Shown in pieces: positions 7,593-13,198 of a stretch of DNA of 13,818 nucleotides. Within the stretch, counting starts at the first letter, position 1, and every line of letters begins with the position of its first letter. The stretch comes from an uncultured Eubacteriales bacterium (GTDB taxonomy: Bacteria; Bacillota; Clostridia; Oscillospirales; Oscillospiraceae): the NCBI GenBank assembly GCA_900546295.1, contig URCK01000046.1, positions 1-13,818 of the forward strand, in the 5' to 3' direction. The position numbers and the translations under genes were made by a program. The notes below the pieces were generated by a model. The model made no database searches, was not told the DNA's origin, and saw only the letters and a program-made list of their open reading frames with translations.

Positions 7593-7774
7593 TCGCCGCT
7601 TGCCTGCTGCTTGCCGTTCTGGCGGAAAAGGCGAAAAAGAAACGCAATTTTTGTCTTCTTTGCCAACAATATTCGAAAAAAACAGGTTGACATAATGAAA
7701 ATGAGATAAATGAATTTTTAAAAGGCAAAACTTGCATTTTTCTTCTTGAGAGGGTCTTGCTTTGCTTCTTTTTC

Positions 7775-7815
7775 GGCCCCTGCGCCCCATACGGGCGCAG
7801 GGGCCTTCTCTTTTT
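7775..7815 (+). terminator. Strong intrinsic terminator downstream of uvrC
   Basis: GGCCCCTGCGCCC (7775-7787) and GGGCGCAGGGGCC (7793-7805) form a perfect 13-bp, almost all-GC stem with loop CATAC, followed by TTCTCTTTTT. The T-rich tail is on the + side, so it ends + strand transcripts. It lies about 180 nt after the uvrC stop, leaving an unusually long 3' UTR or ending a separate short transcript (a TTGACA at 7687-7692 might be a -35 box, but no good -10 follows). Confidence 0.88.
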
Positions 7816-8023
7816 CCGCGCATCGGGCCAAAGCGGAGGTCAATGGGCAAAAAAGCCAGTGTTTGCAAGGGCTTTGGCGATTTTCAAGCCCGCTGCGAGC
7901 GGCCGATGACACACGCGGCCTGTCTCCATAGATCGCTGCGCGCAGCAAAGGGACTCTTTCACGCTGAAAAAAGACGCGGCGCAGCAAGGGAAAGGCACGA
8001 GGGGAAGGTCGGAGCGGGGTGAC

Positions 8024-8079
8024 GAAAGTTTACATAAATCTGAAAAATCGTGTTTTCAGACGCTTATTTTCGAACTTTC
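8024..8079. repeat. Nested inverted repeats, AT-rich
   Basis: The outer arms GAAAGTT (8024-8030) and AACTTTC (8073-8079) enclose the inner arms TCTGAAAA (8039-8046) and TTTTCAGA (8053-8060) with a 6-nt loop. The element sits where the GC-rich block turns AT-rich, about 75 nt upstream of the -35 box of the 3D-protein gene. It could be a hairpin RNA or a pair of symmetric protein-binding sites; neither is established. Confidence 0.45.
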
Positions 8080-8151
8080 TGACTTAGATAATGCGAAAAA
8101 TATGATAAATAATTGAAAAATAAGAACTTTTAGAGAACGGAAGGTGAAAAC

Positions 8152-8180
8152 TTGACAAATCCTTTTTCGGGCGGTATACT
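8152..8180 (+). promoter_or_regulatory. Sigma-A promoter of the G5/3D protein gene
   Basis: TTGACA (8152-8157) and TATACT (8175-8180) are 17 nt apart, close to perfect consensus; it is the best promoter in the window. Transcription should start near 8187, giving a leader of about 100 nt that holds two hairpins before the ribosome binding site. Confidence 0.87.
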
Positions 8181-8193
8181 GCCAGCATGTTTT

Positions 8194-8271
8194 GGAAAAG
8201 TTACAAATTGTAATCTTTTTCCGGGACGCAGCGCATTCCCCGTTGCGCGAAGCTGCGGCGGCTCACGCCGC
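8194..8271 (+). promoter_or_regulatory. Structured leader of the 3D-protein gene
   Basis: Shortly after the predicted start site, GGAAAAG-TTACAA (8194-8206) faces TTGTAA-TC-TTTTTCC (8208-8222), an inverted repeat with only single-base bulges, centred on TTACAA-A-TTGTAA. A second stem GCGGCG/CGCCGC (8255-8260/8266-8271) sits just before the AAAAGGAG ribosome binding site. The first could be an operator or a weak attenuator; the second may hide or expose the start site. No known riboswitch class was recognised. Confidence 0.45.
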
Positions 8272-8288
8272 GAAAAAAGGAGTAACTC

Positions 8289-9308
8289 ATGAAGGAATAT
8301 ATGAAACAGTTGTTCACAGCCCCGCGCAGCCGGAGAGCGATGTTCTTCCTGCTCTTCGCGGCCGTGATGCTGCTGAACAGTTCGCCCGAGCTGCGGGCCG
8401 ACGCGCTCTACCTCATCGCCGACGGCGAGACGGTCAGCGTGCTGGACGGCACGACGGCGATCCCGCAGGAGCGCGTCATCGTCACGGGCGCGCAGAGCGG
8501 CGATGCGGAGGTGACCCTCCCCGCCGGCGAAAAAGTGACCGTGACACACGGCAGCAATACCGAGTACGCCACCACGCGTGCGGGCGAGAGCGTCGGCGCA
8601 CTGCTGCGCCGCCTGCAAATCACGATCAGCCCGCTGGAGATGGTGCTGGTCGATGTGTCGGATGAGGCGGTGGAGGTCACCGTCGGCGCCGACTTTACCT
8701 ACTATGAGACGCTGAGCGAGACCTCGGCGCACGCAACGCTCACGAGCACGTCTTACCGTATACCAAAAGGCGAGACGAAGGTCGTGCAGCAGGGCGTCGA
8801 CGGTACGCGCGAGGTCGTCTATGAGGTCGTGTATGCCGACGGGCAGCTCGTCTCCCGTCAGGCGGTGGAGGAGAAGAACGATACCTCCGTTGCTGAGATC
8901 ACCTATGTTGGCACGCTCGTGGAGCGCCCGCAGAGCGGCGATACGGTCAAGTCCGTCGTCTATGAAGACGACGGCAGCGGCTATCTCCTCATGCAGTCCG
9001 GCGATTCCGTGCATTTCTCCGGCTCGATGAAGGTCACCTGCACGGCCTATACCGCGGGCTACGGCGGCGTGGGCACCAGAACCGCCACGGGCACGACCGT
9101 CCATGTCGGCACCGTTGCGGTGGATAAGAAGGTCATCCCCCTCGGCACGGAGATGTTCATCGTCGGCTCGACCGGCTATACCTACGGCAACGCCGTTGCC
9201 GAGGATACCGGCGTGCGCGGCGCGGCAGTCGACCTCTATATGAACACCTATCAGGAGTGCAAGCAGTTCGGTCTCCAAAGGAATTCGACCGTCTACTTCC
9301 TCGACTGA
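8289..9308 (+). CDS. Secreted G5 and 3D-domain cell-wall protein
   Basis: This is a predicted exported peptidoglycan-acting protein of the YabE/Rpf-like group, of 339 residues. It has a basic start and a hydrophobic segment at about 17-31 (signal peptide or membrane anchor), then DUF348-like ubiquitin-fold repeats (about 40-125), a G5 domain (about 135-210, with IPKGETKVVQQGVDGTREV and a closing ITYVG), and a C-terminal 3D barrel (about 249-339). The three aspartates that name the 3D domain are present: Asp279 in AVDKKVIPLG, Asp306 in AEDTG and Asp315 in VDLYM. The domain is related to lytic transglycosylases such as MltA; G5 domains are thought to bind cell-wall sugars. Its nearness to rsmA echoes the yabE-rnmV-ksgA order of Bacillus. 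It has its own strong promoter and a terminator. The exact enzyme activity is inferred. Confidence 0.9.
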   Translation: MKEYMKQLFTAPRSRRAMFFLLFAAVMLLNSSPELRADALYLIADGETVSVLDGTTAIPQERVIVTGAQSGDAEVTLPAGEKVTVTHGSNTEYATTRAGESVGALLRRLQITISPLEMVLVDVSDEAVEVTVGADFTYYETLSETSAHATLTSTSYRIPKGETKVVQQGVDGTREVVYEVVYADGQLVSRQAVEEKNDTSVAEITYVGTLVERPQSGDTVKSVVYEDDGSGYLLMQSGDSVHFSGSMKVTCTAYTAGYGGVGTRTATGTTVHVGTVAVDKKVIPLGTEMFIVGSTGYTYGNAVAEDTGVRGAAVDLYMNTYQECKQFGLQRNSTVYFLD

Positions 9309-9321
9309 TGCAAAAAGCAAG

Positions 9322-9356
9322 AAAAAAGACGTCTGGTTTCCAGACGTCTTTTTTTT
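9322..9356. terminator. Bidirectional terminator, 3D gene and permease
   Basis: GACGTCTGG (9328-9336) and CCAGACGTC (9340-9348) form a 9-bp stem with a TTT loop, flanked by six A on the left and eight T on the right. It therefore ends the + strand 3D gene and the - strand permease gene, which converge here. Confidence 0.93.
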
Positions 9357-9370
9357 GATCGATCGCGCCT

Positions 9371-10144
9371 TCAGAACAGCAGCTCGTAGCCCATTTTGAT
9401 GAAAAGAAGCGCCAGCACGACGAAGATCATGCCGCGCACGCGCTTGCTGCCGCCCTTCATCGCATAGCGTGCGCCACAGAACGCGCCGAAGGCATTGCAG
9501 ACGGCGGCGGGCAGCGCCAGCATCCACCAGACCTTGCCGCTGAGGATGAACAGCACCGCCGAGGCGACATTGGAGCAGAGATTTGCAAGCTTTGCGCAGC
9601 CCGATGCGGTGAGTAGATCCATCGAGAGCGCCATCGTGAAAGCCATGATCATAAATGTGCCCGTGCCCGGGCCGACAAGCCCGTCATAGCAGCCAAGTCC
9701 CAGACCGATGAGCGCGGCGCGCACGAGCTCCTGCTGCGATGTGTATTCGCGCGCGGGCGCGTCGCTGTCCTTGCCGAAGTCCTTTTTCAGGAGCAGGAGG
9801 ATGGCGGCGCAGGGCAGCGCCACGAGCATGATGATCTTGAGAATGTCTTCGGGAATGAGCAGCGCGATGCGCGTGCCGATGGCCGCGCCGATCAGCGCGC
9901 CGACGCCCGCGATGACCGCCGGGCGCATCCTGATCTTGCCGCCCCGGAAGTATTTGACCGAAGCCGTCGCCGTGCCGATGCCATTGACGACCTTGTTTGT
10001 GCCCATTGCAAGGTGAGCCGGGATACCGGCCATGAGATAGGCAGGCAGCGTGATGAGTCCGCCGCCGCCGGCAACGGAGTCGACAAAGCCGCCGAGAAAG
10101 ATGAGCGGCAGAACAACTAGAAGGATCTGCGGTGTAAGTTCCAT
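9371..10144 (-). CDS. TauE/SafE family membrane permease
   Basis: This is a 257-residue integral membrane protein of the TauE/SafE (formerly DUF81) family, with roughly eight hydrophobic segments in two related halves. The first half carries the signature GGFVDSVAGGGGLITLP (residues 18-34) and then MGTNKVVNGIGT; the second half has GCYDGLVGPGTGTF around 150-165. A hydrophilic loop rich in charged residues separates the halves. Family members export sulfite, sulfoacetate or other small organosulfur anions, but substrates are usually unknown and nothing here fixes it. The frame is open 53 codons further upstream; I chose the ATG at 10144 because homology begins MELTPQILL and AGAGGGAG precedes it on the - strand. 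It is transcribed away from rsmA and converges on the 3D gene. Confidence 0.92.
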   Translation of the reverse strand: MELTPQILLVVLPLIFLGGFVDSVAGGGGLITLPAYLMAGIPAHLAMGTNKVVNGIGTATASVKYFRGGKIRMRPAVIAGVGALIGAAIGTRIALLIPEDILKIIMLVALPCAAILLLLKKDFGKDSDAPAREYTSQQELVRAALIGLGLGCYDGLVGPGTGTFMIMAFTMALSMDLLTASGCAKLANLCSNVASAVLFILSGKVWWMLALPAAVCNAFGAFCGARYAMKGGSKRVRGMIFVVLALLFIKMGYELLF

Positions 10145-10198
10145 GTGGATTCTCCCTCTTTTTTCAGGATTTTTGCATTTTATCACAAGGGGAAAAGT

Positions 10199-10226
10199 TT
10201 TACTACTCTTTTGCGCAAAATATGAT
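10199..10226 (+). promoter_or_regulatory. Probable rsmA promoter
   Basis: TTTACT (10199-10204) and TATGAT (10221-10226) are 16 nt apart in the 133-nt region between the divergent permease and rsmA genes; transcription would start near 10233, about 45 nt before rsmA. The permease promoter must lie in the same region, but I cannot place it with confidence. Confidence 0.55.
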
Positions 10227-10277
10227 AAAATCATTTTGCTGATTTTTAACGCCCAAAGCGCAGAAAGGAACAACGCT

Positions 10278-11141
10278 ATGGAACGCAACAACAAAGCTGC
10301 CATCGAGGCGCTCTTGAAGCGCCACGGTTTTCATTTTTCCAAGTCCATGGGGCAGAATTTCCTCATCGACCCCGCCATCCCCCTTGAGATCGCCGAAAGC
10401 TCGTGCGCGAGCGAACAAAACGGCGTGCTGGAGATCGGCCCCGGCATCGGCGCGCTGAGCCACGAGCTCTGCGAGCGCGCGGGGAAGGTCGTTGCCGTGG
10501 AGCTTGACAAGACGCTGCTGCCCATCCTTGAAGAGACGATGGCACGCTACGATAACTTCGAGGTCGTCTCCGCCGACATCCTCAAAACCGACATCCCCGC
10601 GCTGGTGCGCGAAAAGTTTGCGGGACTCACGCCTATTGTCTGCGCGAACCTGCCCTATAACATCACGACCCCCGCCATCACCGCGCTCATCGAGGCGAAG
10701 TGCTTTGAGAGCATCACGGTGCTCGTGCAGAAGGAGGTCGCCGAGCGGCTCTGCGCCGCGCCGGGCACGAGCGCCTACGGCGCGTTCTCCGTCTTCATGC
10801 AGTACTATACGGAGCCTGCGTATCTCTTCGCCGTGCCGCGCGAGTGCTTTGAGCCGCAGCCCAAGGTCACCTCCGCCGTGCTGCGCGCCGTGGTGCGCAA
10901 GGAGCCGCCCGTCAGGGTGGAGGACGAAAAGCTCTTCTTCCGCGTGGTGTACGGCGCATTTGCCCTGCGGCGCAAGACGCTCGTCAACAGCCTGATGACG
11001 GCGTTCGGCGCGCAGCTCACAAAAGAGCAGCTTGCGCAGGCGGTCACCTCCTGCGGACTGGACGCAGCTATCCGCGGCGAGCGGCTGGGGCTTGCGGAAT
11101 TTGCCGCCCTCTCCGCTGCGATCGGCGCATTACTGCGATAA
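10278..11141 (+). CDS. rsmA: 16S rRNA dimethyladenosine transferase RsmA (KsgA)
   Basis: RsmA transfers four methyl groups from S-adenosylmethionine to two adjacent adenines in the loop of 16S rRNA helix 45 late in 30S assembly; its loss gives kasugamycin resistance. Visible motifs are SKSMGQNFLID near residues 16-26, the SAM-binding EIGPGIG at 52-58 and the catalytic NLPY at 124-127, followed by NITTPAI. The length of 287 residues is normal, with a C-terminal helical domain. The frame is open from 10050, but homology starts at ATG 10278 (MERNNKAAIEALLKRHGFHF) with AAAGGA about 8 nt upstream. In Bacillus rnmV, the 5S rRNA maturation nuclease gene, precedes it; here it does not. No clear terminator follows it. 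Confidence 0.97.
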   Translation: MERNNKAAIEALLKRHGFHFSKSMGQNFLIDPAIPLEIAESSCASEQNGVLEIGPGIGALSHELCERAGKVVAVELDKTLLPILEETMARYDNFEVVSADILKTDIPALVREKFAGLTPIVCANLPYNITTPAITALIEAKCFESITVLVQKEVAERLCAAPGTSAYGAFSVFMQYYTEPAYLFAVPRECFEPQPKVTSAVLRAVVRKEPPVRVEDEKLFFRVVYGAFALRRKTLVNSLMTAFGAQLTKEQLAQAVTSCGLDAAIRGERLGLAEFAALSAAIGALLR

Positions 11142-11180
11142 CACGCTGCGATATATTCAAAATATTGATAAGCTATATGG

Positions 11181-11209
11181 TTGTTATTGATGAGACATTC
11201 TGCTACAAT
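11181..11209 (+). promoter_or_regulatory. Extended -10 promoter of the PEP carboxykinase gene
   Basis: TTGTTA (11181-11186) and TACAAT (11204-11209) are 17 nt apart, and TGC directly before TACAAT makes an extended -10 element. Transcription should start near 11216, leaving a leader of about 140 nt. Confidence 0.75.
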
Positions 11210-11270
11210 TTGCTGTAGAAAGGAGTCAAACTCAATAGCAACCATTTTCCTGTGCATCGGTTAGCTCCCT

Positions 11271-11332
11271 GCCGCCAAAGGCGGCACAGCACACCACACA
11301 AGACGCGGCGCAAAAAAATTTGCTTTGCGCCG
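11271..11332 (+). promoter_or_regulatory. Two-hairpin leader before PEP carboxykinase gene
   Basis: The leader holds GCCGCC-AAA-GGCGGC (11271-11285) and then CGGCGCAAA/TTTGCGCCG (11306-11314/11324-11332, 9-nt loop), ending about 12 nt before the GAGG ribosome binding site. Neither stem has a T-run, so they are not terminators. An AAAGGAG near 11218-11226 has no good start codon after it. Roles in mRNA stability or translational control are possible but unproven. Confidence 0.4.
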
Positions 11333-11357
11333 TGAAAATGCTGCGAGGAAAAGAACA

Positions 11358-13142
11358 ATGACGAATTTGACAAACAACAAGGCGGTACTGTCGTGGATCG
11401 ACGAGATGACCGCCATCACCAAGCCGGACAAGATCGTCTGGATCACGGGGGAAGAGGACCAGATCGCCGCGCTGCGCGAGCAGGCCGTTGAAGAGGGCAT
11501 CCTCATCAAGCTCAACCCGGATAAGCTTCCGGGCTGCTACCTGCACCGCACCGACCCCGACGACGTGGCGCGCGTGGAGGACCGCACCTTCATCTGCTGC
11601 GAAAAGGAAGAGGACGCAGGCCCCACGAACCACTGGATGGAGCCGAAGGAAATGTACGAAAAGATGTACGCCCTCGCCGACGGTGCCTACAAGGGCCGCA
11701 CCATGTACATCATCCCCTACTCCATGTCCATCATCGGCTCGCCGTTTGCCAAATACGGCTTTGAACTGACAGACTCCATTTACGTTGTGCTCAACATGCA
11801 CATCATGACCCGCGTCGGAAAGGCCGTGTGCGACGCGCTCGGCGACGATACGGGCTTTATCAAGGGCCTGCACTGCCAGTGCAACCTCGATAAGAACAAC
11901 AAGTACATTGTCCACTTCCCACAGGACAATACCATCATTTCGATGAACTCCAACTACGGCGGCAACGTCCTTCAGGGAAAGAAGTGCTTCGCCCTGCGCA
12001 TCGCCTCGAACCTTGGCCGGCAGGAGGGCTGGATGGCCGAGCACATGCTCATCCTCGGTATCCAGAACCCGCGCGGCGAGATCAAGTACATCTCGGCGGC
12101 CTTCCCCTCCGCCTGCGGCAAGACGAACCTTGCCATGCTCATCCCGCCGGAGGGCCTTCAGCGCTGGGGCTGGCGCGTTTGGTGCGTGGGCGACGATATC
12201 GCGTGGCTGCGCGTCGGTAAGGACGGCAGGCTCTGGGCCGTGAACCCCGAGAACGGCTTTTTCGGCGTAGCGCCGGGCACCTCGATGAAGTCGAACCCCA
12301 ACGCGCTCATCTCCACGCACAAGGACACGATCTTTACGAACGTCGCCCTCGATTTGAGCGACAATACCGTCTGGTGGGAGGGACTCAACAAGACGCCGCC
12401 CGCCCGCGCGATCGACTGGCGCGGCCGCCCGTGGACGCCGCAAAGCCCCGAAAAGGCCGCCCATCCCAACAGCCGCTTTACCGCGCCCGCGCGCAACTGC
12501 CCGTGCCTGAGCCCGGAGTTTGACAATCCCGAGGGCGTGCCCATCAGCGCCATCGTCTTCGGCGGACGCCGCGCGAAGACCGCGCCGCTCGTCTACCAGT
12601 CCTTCAACTGGCAGCACGGCGTGTTCATCGGCTCGATCATGGCATCGGAGACCACCGCCGCGGCGACCGGTACGGTCGGCGTGGTGCGCCGCGACCCGAT
12701 GGCGATGCTGCCCTTCTGCGGCTACCACATGGGCGACTACTGGCAGCACTGGCTCGACATGGGCAAGAAGATCCCCAAGCCGCCGAAGATCTTCAACGTC
12801 AACTGGTTCCGCACCGACGAGGACGGTAACTTTGCCTGGCCCGGCTTTGGCGACAATATGCGCGTTTTGCAGTGGATCATCTCGCGCGCCGACAATGAGA
12901 TCGGCGCGGCGGAGACCGCGCTCGGCTACGAGCCGAACACGCACGATATCGACATGGAGGGCCTCGATATGTCGATGTACGACATGCGCAGGCTCCTCTC
13001 GGTCGACCGTGACCTCTGGCTCAAGGAGTGCGAGGATGCGCGCGCCTACTACGAAAAGATCGGCAAGGTGCCGAGCGAGCTCTACGACGAGCTTGACGCG
13101 CTCGAAATGCGCCTGAACCGCGGCTACAAGGTCAAGTGCTGA
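11358..13142 (+). CDS. pckG: Phosphoenolpyruvate carboxykinase, GTP-type
   Basis: This enzyme interconverts oxaloacetate plus GTP with PEP, CO2 and GDP; in fermenting anaerobes it may run towards oxaloacetate (CO2 fixation to succinate or propionate) rather than gluconeogenesis. It belongs to the GTP-dependent family, not the shorter ATP family: the P-loop is ACGKTN at residues 252-257 with the reactive Cys253, the metal-binding kinase-2 segment is GDDIAW at 278-283, substrate-loop SNYGGN is at 198-203, and the arginine-rich FGGRRAKTAP follows from about 401. At 594 residues it matches the GTP family (about 600). The frame opens at 11325, but ATG 11358 (MTNLTNNKAVLSWIDEM) fits the family start and has GAGG 9 nt upstream. 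It stands alone with its own promoter and terminator. Confidence 0.97.
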   Translation: MTNLTNNKAVLSWIDEMTAITKPDKIVWITGEEDQIAALREQAVEEGILIKLNPDKLPGCYLHRTDPDDVARVEDRTFICCEKEEDAGPTNHWMEPKEMYEKMYALADGAYKGRTMYIIPYSMSIIGSPFAKYGFELTDSIYVVLNMHIMTRVGKAVCDALGDDTGFIKGLHCQCNLDKNNKYIVHFPQDNTIISMNSNYGGNVLQGKKCFALRIASNLGRQEGWMAEHMLILGIQNPRGEIKYISAAFPSACGKTNLAMLIPPEGLQRWGWRVWCVGDDIAWLRVGKDGRLWAVNPENGFFGVAPGTSMKSNPNALISTHKDTIFTNVALDLSDNTVWWEGLNKTPPARAIDWRGRPWTPQSPEKAAHPNSRFTAPARNCPCLSPEFDNPEGVPISAIVFGGRRAKTAPLVYQSFNWQHGVFIGSIMASETTAAATGTVGVVRRDPMAMLPFCGYHMGDYWQHWLDMGKKIPKPPKIFNVNWFRTDEDGNFAWPGFGDNMRVLQWIISRADNEIGAAETALGYEPNTHDIDMEGLDMSMYDMRRLLSVDRDLWLKECEDARAYYEKIGKVPSELYDELDALEMRLNRGYKVKC

Positions 13143-13152
13143 GCAAAATAAC

Positions 13153-13188
13153 AAAAAGGGAACCGCTCAAAGAGCGGTTCCCTTTTTT
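13153..13188. terminator. Bidirectional terminator, pckG and SGNH hydrolase
   Basis: GGGAACCGCTC (13158-13168) and GAGCGGTTCCC (13172-13182) form a perfect 11-bp stem with loop AAA, flanked by five A and six T. It lies 10 nt after the pckG stop and 10 nt after the converging hydrolase stop, so it serves both strands. Confidence 0.94.
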
Positions 13189-13198
13189 GTCGCTGAGA

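Larger units (their letters stand above)
7593..8151. other. Gene-free stretch after uvrC
   Basis: I find no recognisable gene here. After the uvrC stop there are about 180 nt of A/T-rich sequence up to the terminator at 7775. Then comes a GC-rich block (about 7816-8023) with several small palindromes, including GCTGCGCGCAGC (7935-7946) and CCGCT-GCG-AGCGG. An abrupt shift to AT-rich sequence follows (about 8024-8151), with nested inverted repeats. Open frames exist on both strands of the GC-rich block, but none has a convincing ribosome binding site or known motif. A small RNA or a decayed gene is possible but not shown. Confidence 0.5.

Noticed and set aside
7589..7690. 34-codon frame overlapping the uvrC stop (ATGA), peptide starting MIAACLLLAVLAEKAKKK
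   Set aside because: The purine-rich AGAGGG touches the ATG with no spacer, and the hydrophobic start is short. There is no family pattern, and the overlap alone is weak evidence.
5700..7868. 722-codon open frame on the - strand opposite uvrC
   Set aside because: It is a shadow of uvrC codon bias, has no known domain, and would run through the uvrC promoter and the strong terminator.
7718..8022. Open frames on both strands (86-89 codons) across the post-uvrC GC-rich block
   Set aside because: They run through the terminator stem, have no credible ribosome binding site, and show no recognisable domain. They are probably non-coding.
8201..8213. TTACAA-A-TTGTAA as a WalR binding site
   Set aside because: The known WalR box is a direct repeat of TGTAA-type half sites about 11 nt apart. 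Only an inverted arrangement is present, so the specific call is not supported.
10805..11257. 150-codon - strand frame overlapping the rsmA 3' end and the pckG promoter
   Set aside because: Most of it is the complement of rsmA coding sequence. The unique N-terminal part covers the pckG promoter and has no family pattern.
11232..13154. 640-codon open frame on the - strand opposite pckG
   Set aside because: It has the same shadow pattern, with a low-complexity Val/Ala/Arg/His-rich translation and no motif.
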